The notes under the pieces are model-generated. The model did no database searches and was not told the DNA's origin. It saw only the letters and a program-made list of their open reading frames with translations. A program made the translations under genes and the position numbers. A DNA stretch of 64,000 nt from assembly GCF_001698815.1 (NCBI RefSeq), contig NZ_LGSI01000056.1:1-64000 (forward strand), written 5' to 3'. Positions 41,771 to 51,331 of the stretch are shown here, one piece after another. This stretch comes from Pseudomonas syringae (lineage in GTDB: Bacteria > Pseudomonadota > Gammaproteobacteria > Pseudomonadales > Pseudomonadaceae). Numbering within the stretch: position 1 is the stretch's first letter; every line of letters starts with the position of its first letter.

Positions 41771-43074
41771 TGAGCGATCCTGCGCGGTTTTTTGCCTTCC
41801 TCAAGGACCGTATCGGTCTGGACGTCGCGTCCGTGGGCGAAGCGATCATCGAACGTGCGCTGCGCCAACGCTGCACGGCCTCCGCGTCGGCGAACTACGA
41901 CAGTTACTGGGCGCTGTTGCACGGTTCGGCCAGCGAACAGCAGGCTTTGATCGAAGCCGTGATTGTTCCTGAAACCTGGTTTTTCCGTTATCCGGAATCC
42001 TTTGTCACCCTGGGAAAACTGGTTGGCGAAAGACTGGCGGTGCTGCAGGGTGTGCGTCCGGTACGCATCCTCAGCTTGCCCTGTTCGACGGGTGAAGAAC
42101 CTTATTCCATCGCCATGGCGCTGTTTGATGCGCATATCGGCGCGCAGCAATTTCAGATCGACGCCATGGACATCAGCCCCCTATCCATCGCCCGTGCCGA
42201 GCGCGGCGTGTACGGCAAAAATTCTTTTCGCGGGGCCGATACCGCCTTTCGCGAGCGCTATTTCAGTACCGTGGAAGAGGGCTTCCTGGTCGATGAGCGG
42301 GTGCGTGATCGTGTTCGTTTCCGTGCTGGCAATCTGCTGGATCCGGGCCTGTTGACCCAAGCCGCTTACGACTTTGTGTTCTGTCGCAATCTGCTGATCT
42401 ATTTCGACCAGCCGACCCAAAAGCAAGTATTTGAAGTACTCAAGCGCCTGACCCGCAACGACGGCGTGCTGTTCATCGGGCCTGCCGAAGGCAGCCTGTT
42501 GACGCGCATGGGCATGCGCTCCATCGGCGTCCCGCAGACGTTCGCATTCAGTCACCACGTCGAGCCACCTCAGGAAACCAGTACGAGTCAGGTGCCACTG
42601 CCGCTGGCAAACCTTGCCCGCAGCATGCCGGGCACGGCAGTCGCGCCGCCGGTGCGGATGCCAGCCCGCGCATACCCGCGAGCGACCGCACCAACGCCAA
42701 CGCCGCGCCCCGCGCCTGGTGCGTCGAAAGCGACGAGCGGGACCACGGACGACGTCGCGACCTTGCTGGCAACCATCGCCAGCCTCGCCAATGAAGGCCG
42801 CAGCGTTGAAGCGCGGGCAGCGTGCGAGCGTTTCCTGCAACACCACGAACCGGTCGCACAGGTTTTCTATTGGCTCGGGTTGCTCAGCGAAGTCGAGGGC
42901 AGTGCCGCGCTGGCACAAGGTTTTTACCGCAAGGCACTCTATTTGCAGCCGCAGCACGCCGAAACACTGGCGCAACTGGCCGCATTGCTGGAGGCTCAGG
43001 GCGACAGCAGCGGTGCGCGTCGCTTGCACGAGCGCGCAGCCCGTGGCGTGAATAAACAAGGAAGCGGGCAATGA
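41770..43074 (+). CDS. wspC: CheR-type methyltransferase WspC with TPR domain
   Basis: The 434-residue protein has an N-terminal CheR domain with the SAM motif ILSLPCSTGEEPYSIAMAL and the segment FVFCRNLLIYFD. A Pro/Ala/Thr-rich linker follows (about 290-320, PTPTPRPAP), then a C-terminal TPR domain (about 330-430). It methylates WspA and so raises kinase activity, opposing WspF. Its stop overlaps the wspD ATG by 4 bases. Confidence 0.95.
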   Translation: MSDPARFFAFLKDRIGLDVASVGEAIIERALRQRCTASASANYDSYWALLHGSASEQQALIEAVIVPETWFFRYPESFVTLGKLVGERLAVLQGVRPVRILSLPCSTGEEPYSIAMALFDAHIGAQQFQIDAMDISPLSIARAERGVYGKNSFRGADTAFRERYFSTVEEGFLVDERVRDRVRFRAGNLLDPGLLTQAAYDFVFCRNLLIYFDQPTQKQVFEVLKRLTRNDGVLFIGPAEGSLLTRMGMRSIGVPQTFAFSHHVEPPQETSTSQVPLPLANLARSMPGTAVAPPVRMPARAYPRATAPTPTPRPAPGASKATSGTTDDVATLLATIASLANEGRSVEARAACERFLQHHEPVAQVFYWLGLLSEVEGSAALAQGFYRKALYLQPQHAETLAQLAALLEAQGDSSGARRLHERAARGVNKQGSGQ

Positions 43075-43760
43075 GCGGCAGTTACGGCTATGCGAGTTTT
43101 ACGCACGAAGACGCTCAAGCCATCGATGACTGCTGGAATCGCATCGGCATCCACGGCGACCGCTCCTGCCCGTTGCTGGTCGAGCACATTCATTGCCGCA
43201 ACTGCCCGGTTTACTCCGCTGCGGCCACGCGTCTGCTCGACCGCTATGCCCTGACTCGCGACGATCATGATTACTCGCTGGCCAGCGAGATGCACATCGA
43301 CATCAAGACTCGTTCGATCCTGGTGTTTCGCCTGGGTGAAGAATGGCTGGCTTTGCCGACCCGTTGTCTGGTGGAAGTCTCGCCATTGCAGGCGATTCAC
43401 TCGCTACCCCATCAGCGCTCCCGGGCGTTGCTCGGCGTGGCCAATGTACGCGGCGCGCTGGTTGCCTGTCTGTCGCTCGTGGAGTTGCTGGGCCTGGATC
43501 CCGCGCCGGCCCTCGCACACTCGGGACGGATCATGCCGCGCATGCTGATCGTCGCTGCCAAGGGCGGTTCGGTGGTGGTGCCGGTGGATGAAGTCGATGG
43601 CATCCATGCCATGGCCGAAACCCTGCTGGATTCGGCGTCCGCTTCCGGAACCCATGTCAACGCGCGATTCACCCGGGGTGTGCTGCAGTGGAAGAATTAC
43701 AGCCTGCGCTTGCTGGATGAAGAGCAATTGATTTCGGCGATCAATCGGAGCCTGACATGA
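43071..43760 (+). CDS. wspD: CheW-like coupling protein WspD
   Basis: The 229-residue protein has a CheW domain at about 80-220 with ILVFRLGEEWLALPTRCLVEV and LLGVANVRGALVACLSL. Its N-terminal extension contains a cluster of four cysteines, including the closely spaced set in HCRNCPVYSAAA; a metal site is possible. WspD is the second adaptor of the Wsp complex. It overlaps wspC and wspE by 4 bases on each side (ATGA junctions), indicating translational coupling. Confidence 0.95.
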   Translation: MSGSYGYASFTHEDAQAIDDCWNRIGIHGDRSCPLLVEHIHCRNCPVYSAAATRLLDRYALTRDDHDYSLASEMHIDIKTRSILVFRLGEEWLALPTRCLVEVSPLQAIHSLPHQRSRALLGVANVRGALVACLSLVELLGLDPAPALAHSGRIMPRMLIVAAKGGSVVVPVDEVDGIHAMAETLLDSASASGTHVNARFTRGVLQWKNYSLRLLDEEQLISAINRSLT

Positions 43761-46123
43761 CCCCGGATCAAATGCGCGACGCTTCGCTGTTCGAGCTGTT
43801 TACCCTGGAAGCCGAGGCCCAGACCCAGGTCCTGAGCGCCGGCCTGCTGGCCCTTGAACGCAACCCGACCCAGGCCGAGTATCTGGAATCCTGCATGCGC
43901 GCCGCCCACTCGCTCAAGGGCGCGGCACGCATCGTCGGGGTCGAGTTCGGCGTCAGTGTTTCCCACGTCATGGAGGACTGTCTGGTCAGTGCCCAGGAAG
44001 GTCGTCTGCACTTGCAGCCTGAGCATATCGACGCCTTGTTGCAGGGTACCGATCTGTTGATGCGTATCGCCACGCCCGGCGCGAGTAATATCGAGCAAGC
44101 CGACATCGACGCTTATGTGGCGCGGATGAACACCTTGCTGAAACAAGGCGCGGGCATGTTGCGCGGCGCGACGTTGCTGCCCGCTGCGATCGAGCCTGCT
44201 GCCGACTCGGCACTGCTGGCCAGCGCGATGCTGTTGGCTGACCTGGCGCTGTCCGGTGTCGCGATCCAGTCGAGCGCCGACAGCGCTGTGCAGCCTGCCC
44301 CCGAAGCGGCAAAGGCCGAGCCTCAACCCAGCACCACCGCCTCGCCGCGCCGCAACAGACGGGCCAGCGAAGGTGGCGAGCGGGTTTTGCGGGTTACCGC
44401 CGAGCGTTTGAATGGCCTGCTGGATATGTCCAGTAAATCCCTGGTCGAGACCCAGCGCCTCAAGCCGTTTCTGACCAATATGCAGCGCCTCAAGCGTCTG
44501 CAAGGCAACAGTCAGCGCGCACTGGATGACCTTGAAGCCGGCTTCGGCGAAACCGGCATGGCGCCAGAGGCCCAGAAAGCCCTGCACGAAGCGCGTCGGT
44601 TGTTGGCCGAGGCGCAACAGATGCTGATCCACCAGACTGCCGAGCTGGATGAGTTCGGCTGGCTGGCGGCGCAGCGTTCGCAGCAGCTGTACGACATGGC
44701 GCTGGCCTGTCGCATGCGGCCGTTTGCCGACGTATTAAGTGGTCAGGCGCGAATGGTCCGCGATCTGGGCCGCGAACTGGGCAAACAGGTGCGCCTGGAA
44801 ATCGAAGGCGAGAAGACCCAGGTTGACCGCGATGTGCTGGAAAAACTTGAAGCGCCGCTGACCCATCTGCTGCGCAACGCTGTGGACCATGGCATTGAGC
44901 TGCCGGAAGAACGTATCGCGGCGGGCAAGCCTGCCGAGGGTCTGGTCCGGCTCAAAGCCTCGCATCAAGCCGGTCAATTGCTGGTTGAACTGAGTGACGA
45001 CGGCAACGGCGTCGACCTGGAGAAGCTGCGCAGCAATATCGTCAAGCGGCAGTTGTCACCCGCCGAAACCGCCGCGCAGTTGAGCGAGGAAGAGTTGTTG
45101 AGCTTCCTGTTCCTGCCGGGTTTTAGCATGCGTGATACGGTCACCGAAATTTCCGGGCGCGGCGTCGGACTCGATGCGGTGCAGGACATGGTGCGCCAGT
45201 TGCGTGGCGGAGTCGGGCTCGAACAGGTCGCGGGGCAGGGCAGTCGCTTCCTGCTGGAAATGCCGCTGACCCTTTCGGTGGTGCGCAGTCTTGTCGTGGA
45301 AGTGGGCGGTGAAGCCTACGCCTTTCCGCTGGCGCACATCGAACGCATGAGCGACGTGGCGTCTGACGACATCATCCAGCTCGAAGGCCGCCAGCATTTC
45401 TGGCACGAGGGTCGGCATGTGGGGCTGGTCGCCGCCAGCCAGTTGCTGCAACGTCCGTCCGGGAAAAACACCGATGGCGTGCTCAAAGTCGTGGTGATCC
45501 GCGAACGTGATGCGGTGTATGGCGTGGCGGTCGAGCGCTTCATCGGCGAACGCACGCTGGTGGTCTTGCCCCTGGATCCGCGTCTGGGCAAAGTCCAGGA
45601 CATCTCGGCCGGAGCATTGCTGGACGATGGTTCGGCGGTGCTGATCATCGATGTCGAAGACATGCTGCGTTCGGTAGAAAAACTGCTGAATACCGGACGT
45701 CTGGAGCGCATTGATCGACGTAATCGCCAGGTCGACGCGGTCACCCGCAAACGCGTGCTGGTGGTCGATGACTCGCTGACGGTGCGCGAGCTGGAGCGCA
45801 AGTTGCTGGTCAATCGCGGCTATGAAGTAGCGGTTGCCGTGGACGGCATGGATGGCTGGAATGCCCTGCGTGCCGAAGATTTTGACTTGTTGATTACTGA
45901 CATCGACATGCCGCGCATGGACGGCATCGAACTGGTCACGCTGTTGCGCCGGGACTCGCGTCTGCAGTCGCTGCCGGTGATGGTGGTTTCGTATAAGGAT
46001 CGCGAGGAAGATCGGCGTCGTGGTCTGGATGCCGGTGCGGATTATTACCTGGCCAAGGCCAGTTTTCATGACGACGCGCTGCTCGATGCCGTTGCCGAAT
46101 TGATCGGGGATGCTCACGGATGA
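43757..46123 (+). CDS. wspE: Hybrid CheA-type kinase WspE
   Basis: The 788-residue protein has Hpt with His51 in AAHSLKGAARIVG, a P3-like helical dimer region, a HATPase domain (LRNAVDHGIELPEERI, GRGVGLDAVQDMV), a CheW domain (about 505-640), and a C-terminal receiver with Asp in LITDIDMPRMDG. It phosphorylates the cyclase WspR and the esterase WspF. It overlaps wspD and wspF by 4 bases at each end. The domain order is normal for WspE. Confidence 0.96.
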   Translation: MTPDQMRDASLFELFTLEAEAQTQVLSAGLLALERNPTQAEYLESCMRAAHSLKGAARIVGVEFGVSVSHVMEDCLVSAQEGRLHLQPEHIDALLQGTDLLMRIATPGASNIEQADIDAYVARMNTLLKQGAGMLRGATLLPAAIEPAADSALLASAMLLADLALSGVAIQSSADSAVQPAPEAAKAEPQPSTTASPRRNRRASEGGERVLRVTAERLNGLLDMSSKSLVETQRLKPFLTNMQRLKRLQGNSQRALDDLEAGFGETGMAPEAQKALHEARRLLAEAQQMLIHQTAELDEFGWLAAQRSQQLYDMALACRMRPFADVLSGQARMVRDLGRELGKQVRLEIEGEKTQVDRDVLEKLEAPLTHLLRNAVDHGIELPEERIAAGKPAEGLVRLKASHQAGQLLVELSDDGNGVDLEKLRSNIVKRQLSPAETAAQLSEEELLSFLFLPGFSMRDTVTEISGRGVGLDAVQDMVRQLRGGVGLEQVAGQGSRFLLEMPLTLSVVRSLVVEVGGEAYAFPLAHIERMSDVASDDIIQLEGRQHFWHEGRHVGLVAASQLLQRPSGKNTDGVLKVVVIRERDAVYGVAVERFIGERTLVVLPLDPRLGKVQDISAGALLDDGSAVLIIDVEDMLRSVEKLLNTGRLERIDRRNRQVDAVTRKRVLVVDDSLTVRELERKLLVNRGYEVAVAVDGMDGWNALRAEDFDLLITDIDMPRMDGIELVTLLRRDSRLQSLPVMVVSYKDREEDRRRGLDAGADYYLAKASFHDDALLDAVAELIGDAHG

Positions 46124-47130
46124 AAATTGCAATCGTCAACGACATGCCGCTGGCTATCGAGGCGTTGCGTCGCGCGCTGGCCTTCGAGCCTGCGCATCAA
46201 GTGGTCTGGGTGGCGTCCGACGGCGCCGAAGCGGTGCGGCGCTGTGCCGAACTGACGCCGGACCTGATCCTGATGGATCTGATCATGCCGGTGATGGATG
46301 GCGTGGAGGCAACGCGTCAGATCATGGCGGCGACACCCTGCGCCATCGTCGTAGTCACCGTGGACCGTGAGCAGAATGTGCATCGCGTCTTCGAGGCCAT
46401 GGGTTACGGCGCGCTGGACGTGGTGGACACGCCCGCCATTGGCGGTAGCAATCCAAAGGAAGCCGCCGCACCCCTGCTGCGCAAGATTCTCAACATCGGC
46501 TGGTTGATCGGTCAGCGCGGTACGCGCGAACCCGCCGCCGCGCCCCCGATCCGCACGGCCGTGCAGCGTCGCGGCCTGGTCGCCATCGGCTCCTCGGCGG
46601 GCGGCCCGGCAGCACTGGAAATTCTCTTGAAGGGGCTTCCGGTGAACTTCCCGGCGGCCATCGTGCTGGTGCAGCACGTCGATCAGGTGTTCGCCGCAGG
46701 CATGGCCGAATGGTTGAGCAGCGCGTCCGGTTTGCCGGTGCGCCTGGCCAGGGAAGGCGAACCACCGTGCAGCGGCACGGTTCTACTGGCAGGCACCAAT
46801 CACCATATCCGCATGTTGAAGAACGGCACGCTGGCCTATACCGCCGAGCCGGTTAACGAAATCTATCGGCCCTCGATCGACGTGTTTTTCGAGAGTGTGG
46901 CCCGCTACTGGAACGGTGACGCAGTGGGCGTTTTATTGACTGGAATGGGACGGGACGGCGCGCAGGGACTCAAGTTAATGCGCCAGCAAGGTTATCTGAC
47001 CATCGCGCAGGATCAGCAGTCTTGCGCGGTTTATGGCATGCCCAAGGCTGCCGCCGCCATCGATGCAGCTGTCGAGATCCGACCGCTGGACACCATTGCG
47101 CCTCGCTTGAGAGAGGTGTTCACCCAATGA
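46120..47130 (+). CDS. wspF: CheB-type methylesterase WspF
   Basis: The 336-residue protein has a receiver (Asp in LILMDLIMPVMDG) and a methylesterase domain with Ser in AIGSSAGGPAAL, His in VLVQHVD and Asp in GMGRDGAQGL. It demethylates WspA and turns the system off. Loss of WspF in P. fluorescens and P. aeruginosa gives wrinkly or small-colony variants with high c-di-GMP. The frame here is complete with no defect. wspR follows after 45 bases. Confidence 0.96.
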   Translation: MKIAIVNDMPLAIEALRRALAFEPAHQVVWVASDGAEAVRRCAELTPDLILMDLIMPVMDGVEATRQIMAATPCAIVVVTVDREQNVHRVFEAMGYGALDVVDTPAIGGSNPKEAAAPLLRKILNIGWLIGQRGTREPAAAPPIRTAVQRRGLVAIGSSAGGPAALEILLKGLPVNFPAAIVLVQHVDQVFAAGMAEWLSSASGLPVRLAREGEPPCSGTVLLAGTNHHIRMLKNGTLAYTAEPVNEIYRPSIDVFFESVARYWNGDAVGVLLTGMGRDGAQGLKLMRQQGYLTIAQDQQSCAVYGMPKAAAAIDAAVEIRPLDTIAPRLREVFTQ

Positions 47131-47175
47131 CGCCCCCGTTGAGTCCACTGCCACCTGGTGCTCAGGAGTTCCCAA

Positions 47176-48180
47176 ATGAATGACCTGCAGATGGACAATT
47201 TCAAGTCCTCCGATGAAAACGCTGCAATGGTATTGCTGGTCGACGATCAGGCCATGATCGGCGAAGCGGTACGTCGCGGGCTGGCCAATGAAGACAACAT
47301 CGATTTTCATTTTTGCGCCGATCCTCACCAGGCCATCTCCCAGGCCGTGCAGATCAAGCCGACGGTGATTCTCCAGGACCTGGTGATGCCGGGGCTGGAC
47401 GGCCTGACGCTGGTGCGCGAATACCGCAACAACCCGTTGACCAAGGACATCCCGATCATCGTGCTCTCCACCAAGGAAGACCCGCTGATCAAGAGCGCCG
47501 CGTTCGCCGCAGGTGCCAACGATTATCTGGTCAAGCTGCCGGACAACATCGAGCTGGTGGCGCGCATTCGCTATCACTCGCGGTCCTACATGACGCTGCT
47601 GCAACGTGACGAGGCCTACCGCGCCTTGCGCGTCAGCCAGCAACAGCTGCTCGACACCAATCTGGTGCTGCAGCGCCTGATGAACTCCGACGGCTTGACC
47701 GGGTTGTCCAATCGTCGTCACTTCGATGAATACCTGGAGCTGGAATGGCGTCGCGCGATCCGTGAACAGTCGCAGTTGTCGCTGATGATGATCGATGTGG
47801 ACTTCTTCAAGGCCTACAACGATAACTTCGGGCACCTGGAAGGCGACGAGGCGCTGCGTCAGGTCGCCAAGGCGATTCGCGCCAGCTGCGCACGCCCGTC
47901 GGACCTGCCGGCGCGTTACGGTGGCGAAGAATTCGCCCTGGTGTTGCCCAACACCTCGCCCGGCGGCGCGCGCTTGCTTGCCGAAAAACTGCGCATGACC
48001 GTCGCCGGCATGAACATCCCGCACATCGCCCCGGCGCCGGGTTCGAGCCTGACCGTGAGCATCGGCGTCGCGACCATGGTCCCGCCGGTGGGCAGCAACA
48101 GCCGGCAATTGATTCAGAACGCCGACAAAGGCCTCTATGCCGCCAAGCACAATGGGCGCAATCAGGTTTCGGTGGGGTAA
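47176..48180 (+). CDS. wspR: Diguanylate cyclase response regulator WspR
   Basis: The 334-residue protein has a receiver with Asp68 in VILQDLVMPGLDG, a helical stalk (about 130-170) and a GGDEF domain with RYGGEEFALVLP. The inhibitory RxxD site is present (RPSD, five residues before GGEEF), so product inhibition is expected. It makes c-di-GMP when phosphorylated by WspE. CAGGAG precedes the ATG. A REP pair follows the stop by 8 bases and seems to mark the end of the operon. Confidence 0.97.
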   Translation: MNDLQMDNFKSSDENAAMVLLVDDQAMIGEAVRRGLANEDNIDFHFCADPHQAISQAVQIKPTVILQDLVMPGLDGLTLVREYRNNPLTKDIPIIVLSTKEDPLIKSAAFAAGANDYLVKLPDNIELVARIRYHSRSYMTLLQRDEAYRALRVSQQQLLDTNLVLQRLMNSDGLTGLSNRRHFDEYLELEWRRAIREQSQLSLMMIDVDFFKAYNDNFGHLEGDEALRQVAKAIRASCARPSDLPARYGGEEFALVLPNTSPGGARLLAEKLRMTVAGMNIPHIAPAPGSSLTVSIGVATMVPPVGSNSRQLIQNADKGLYAAKHNGRNQVSVG

Positions 48181-48188
48181 AAAAAACA

Positions 48189-48281
48189 GTTGGAGCCGAG
48201 CTTGCTCGCGAAGACGATGGGTCAGACGCTGAAAATGCTTTGGATCTACCTGCCTCTTCGCGAGCAAGCTCGCTCCCACGG
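48189..48281. repeat. REP pair after wspR
   Basis: GTTGGAGCCGAGCTTGCTCG (48189-48208) faces CTTCGCGAGCAAGCTCGCTC (48256-48275), with a spacer of about 45 bases. It separates the wsp operon from prfB. Confidence 0.9.
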
Positions 48282-48390
48282 ATATCTATCGGCTCTTTAA
48301 TGGCTGGCTCTGCCCAACGGACTGCCCTCCCGGCACGCAGCGGTGTATACTCGTCGGCTTTGAAAATTTCGCCTGCGAGTGCTGCCTACC

Positions 48391-49486
48391 ATGGAAATCA
48401 ACCCGATCCTAAACAGCATCAAGGACCTGTCCGAGCGCTCCGAAACCATTCGGGGGTATCTTTGACTACGATCACAAACATGATCGTCTGACCGAAGTAA
48501 ACCGCGAGCTCGAAGATCCTAACGTCTGGAACAAACCCGAATACGCCCAGAGCCTGGGCCGCGAGCGCGCCTTGCTCTCGCAGATCGTCGACACCCTGGA
48601 CGAAATGTCCACCGGGCTGGTCGATGCCAAAGACCTGCTGCTGATGTCCGCCGAAGAAGAAGACCAGGCCGCCGTCGATGACGTTGCCGCTGAAGTCGAG
48701 CGTCTGCGCGAGTCACTGGAGAAGCTGGAATTCCGCCGCATGTTCAGCGGCGACATGGATGCGAACAACGCTTACCTGGACATCCAGGCCGGTTCCGGCG
48801 GGACCGAGGCGCAGGACTGGGCCAACATCCTGCTGCGCATGTACCTGCGCTGGGCTGACAAGCGCGGCTTCGAAGCGATCATCATGGAGCTGTCGGCTGG
48901 TGAAGTCGCCGGCATCAAGGGCGCCACGGTCCACATCAAGGGCGAATACGCCTTTGGCTGGCTGAAGACCGAAATCGGCGTGCACCGCCTGGTGCGTAAA
49001 AGCCCATTCGACTCCGGCAACCGTCGCCACACCTCGTTCTCGGCCGTGTTCGTTTCGCCGGAAATCGATGACAACATCGAAATCGACATCAATCCGTCGG
49101 ACCTGCGCATCGACACCTACCGCTCCTCGGGCGCTGGTGGTCAGCACGTAAACACCACCGACTCGGCGGTACGTATCACCCACGTTCCGACCAACACCGT
49201 GGTCTGCTGCCAGAACGAACGTTCCCAGCACGCCAACAAAGACACCGCGATGAAGATGTTGCGGGCGCGTCTGTACGAACAGGAAATCCAGAAGCGCAAT
49301 GCCGCTTCCCAGGCCGTGGAAGACACCAAGTCCGACATTGGCTGGGGTCACCAGATCCGCTCGTACGTGCTCGATGCCTCGCGGATCAAGGATCTGCGCA
49401 CCAACATCGAACGCAGCGACTGCGACAAGGTGCTCGACGGCGATATCGACGAATACCTGATCGCAAGCCTCAAGCAAGGGCTGTAA
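48391..49486 (+). CDS. prfB: Peptide chain release factor 2 (programmed +1 frameshift)
   Basis: The gene reads from the ATG at 48391 through 24 sense codons to an in-frame TGA at 48463-48465, then shifts +1 and continues to 49486 as D-Y-D-H. The protein is about 364 residues, with the RF2 anticodon-like SPF in RKSPFDSGNRR and the peptidyl-hydrolysis GGQ in SGAGGQHVNTTDS. RF2 terminates at UGA and UAA, so low RF2 favours the shift: an autoregulatory loop. It is followed by lysS, the common prfB-lysS order. Confidence 0.97.
48451..48465 (+). promoter_or_regulatory. prfB: RF2 programmed frameshift site
   Basis: The site is CGG GGG TAT CTT TGA C. The slippery CTT-TGA-C is canonical, and CGGGGG upstream is the Shine-Dalgarno-like stimulator, with C instead of the usual A at its first base. 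Confidence 0.95.
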
Positions 49487-49582
49487 ATACGCGCAGCCAC
49501 CCCGGATTTCCGGCGCGTGGCTTGCCCGCGATCCCCTGCCGAAGGCGGGGGACAACGAACCTGTGATGGAATATCTAAAGAC

Positions 49583-51085
49583 ATGAGCGACCAACAACTC
49601 GACCCGCAAGCCCTGCAACAGGAAGAAAACACCCTGATCGCCCTGCGCAAGGAAAAGCTTGCTGCCGAGCGCGCCAAGGGTCAGGCCTTCCCGAACGACT
49701 TCCGCCGTGACAGCTATTGTGAAGACCTGCAGAAGCAATACGTCGACAAGACCAAGGAAGAACTGGCTGAAGCGGCGATCCCGGTCAAGGTTGCCGGTCG
49801 TCTCATGCTCAATCGCGGTTCGTTCATGGTGATCCAGGACATGTCCGGGCGCATCCAGGTTTACGTCAACCGCAAGACGCTTTCGGAAGAAACCCTGGCC
49901 GCCGTCAAGACCTGGGACCTGGGCGACATCATTGCTGCCGAAGGCACCCTGGCGCGTTCCGGCAAGGGCGACCTGTATGTCGAAATGACCAACGTGCGCC
50001 TGCTGACCAAGTCGCTGCGTCCGCTGCCGGACAAGCACCACGGCCTGACCGACACCGAAACCCGCTATCGCCAGCGTTATGTCGACCTGATCGTCAATGA
50101 CGATGTGCGTCAGACGTTCCGCGTGCGCTCGCAAGTCATCGCGCACATCCGCAGCTTCCTGATGAAGCGCGACTTCCTCGAAGTCGAAACGCCGATGTTG
50201 CAGACCATTCCAGGTGGCGCAGCCGCCAAGCCGTTCGAGACTCACCACAACGCGCTGGACATGGACATGTTCCTGCGCATTGCGCCTGAGCTGTACCTCA
50301 AGCGTCTGGTTGTCGGTGGCTTCGAGAAAGTCTTCGAGATCAACCGCAACTTCCGTAACGAAGGCGTTTCGACCCGTCACAACCCCGAGTTCACGATGCT
50401 TGAGTTCTATCAGGCATACGCGGACTACGAAGACAACATGGACCTCACCGAGGAACTGTTCCGCGAACTGGCGCAGCTGGTTCTGGGCAGCACCGACGTG
50501 CCTTACGGCGACAAGGTGTTCCATTTCGGCGAACCTTTTGTGCGCCTGTCGGTGTTCGATTCGATCCTGAAATACAACCCGGAACTGACCGCTGCCGATC
50601 TCGAAGACATCGACAAGGCGCGGGCCATCGCCAAGAAAGCTGGCGCCAAGGTGCTGGGTTTCGAAGGCCTGGGTAAATTGCAGGTGATGATTTTCGAAGA
50701 GCTGGTCGAGCACAAGCTTGAGCAGCCGCACTTCATCACTCAGTACCCGTTCGAAGTGTCGCCGCTGGCGCGCCGCAACGACGACAACCCGAATGTCACT
50801 GACCGCTTCGAGCTGTTCATCGGTGGCCGTGAAATCGCCAACGCCTATTCCGAGTTGAACGACGCGGAAGACCAGGCCGAGCGCTTCATGGCTCAGGTGG
50901 CTGACAAGGACGCCGGTGACGACGAAGCCATGCATTACGACGCTGACTTCGTTCGCGCTCTGGAGTACGGCATGCCGCCAACCGCCGGTGAAGGTATCGG
51001 CATCGACCGGTTGGTGATGCTACTCACCAACGCCCCGTCGATCCGCGACGTGATCCTCTTCCCGCACATGCGCCCACAAGCGTAA
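49583..51085 (+). CDS. lysS: Lysyl-tRNA synthetase, class II
   Basis: The 500-residue enzyme has an N-terminal OB-fold anticodon-binding domain (about 60-150, VAGRLMLNRGSFMVIQD) and a class II core: motif 1 at FRVRSQVIAHIRSF...VETPML, motif 2 at FRNEGVSTRHNPEFTMLEFY, motif 3 at GEGIGIDRLVMLL. It charges tRNA-Lys. The Met at 49583 is the conserved start; the open frame extends upstream through the prfB-lysS gap. It ends before a good terminator. Confidence 0.98.
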   Translation: MSDQQLDPQALQQEENTLIALRKEKLAAERAKGQAFPNDFRRDSYCEDLQKQYVDKTKEELAEAAIPVKVAGRLMLNRGSFMVIQDMSGRIQVYVNRKTLSEETLAAVKTWDLGDIIAAEGTLARSGKGDLYVEMTNVRLLTKSLRPLPDKHHGLTDTETRYRQRYVDLIVNDDVRQTFRVRSQVIAHIRSFLMKRDFLEVETPMLQTIPGGAAAKPFETHHNALDMDMFLRIAPELYLKRLVVGGFEKVFEINRNFRNEGVSTRHNPEFTMLEFYQAYADYEDNMDLTEELFRELAQLVLGSTDVPYGDKVFHFGEPFVRLSVFDSILKYNPELTAADLEDIDKARAIAKKAGAKVLGFEGLGKLQVMIFEELVEHKLEQPHFITQYPFEVSPLARRNDDNPNVTDRFELFIGGREIANAYSELNDAEDQAERFMAQVADKDAGDDEAMHYDADFVRALEYGMPPTAGEGIGIDRLVMLLTNAPSIRDVILFPHMRPQA

Positions 51086-51096
51086 GTGACGTGAAA

Positions 51097-51125
51097 ACAG
51101 GCCGCCTTGGATGGGCGGCTTTTTT
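51097..51125 (+). terminator. Intrinsic terminator after lysS
   Basis: GCCGCC-TTGGATG-GGCGGC followed by six T residues, 15 bases after the lysS stop. Confidence 0.95.
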
Positions 51126-51155
51126 ATGTCTTGCTGGTGGTTGAACCGCGATCTC

Positions 51156-51287
51156 GTTGGAGCGAGGCTTGCTGTAGGACCGGCTTTAGCCGGGAGGGCA
51201 ATTGGCGCTCTCGCGACTAAAGTCGCTCCTACGGTCGCTCTTACGGCCGATTCGCAGGCAAGTCGGAACGCTGCTCGCTCCAACAGA
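51156..51287. repeat. REP pair of one class nested inside another class
   Basis: An outer pair of the GGAGCGAGGCTTGC class (51156-51173, and CTCGCTCCAACA near 51274-51285) encloses an inner pair of a different class: GTAGGACCGGCTTTAGCC (51174-51191) and CGACTAAAGTCGCTCCTAC (51214-51232). The outer left arm is cut right at the inner pair start. Confidence 0.8.
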
Positions 51288-51331
51288 GTCCGCGTCTGGC
51301 CGCGGATATATTTATCAAAGGAATCCCCGTA

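Noticed and set aside
48713..50935. A 740-codon open frame opposite prfB and lysS
   Set aside because: It covers two confirmed housekeeping genes and its composition is that of an antisense shadow.
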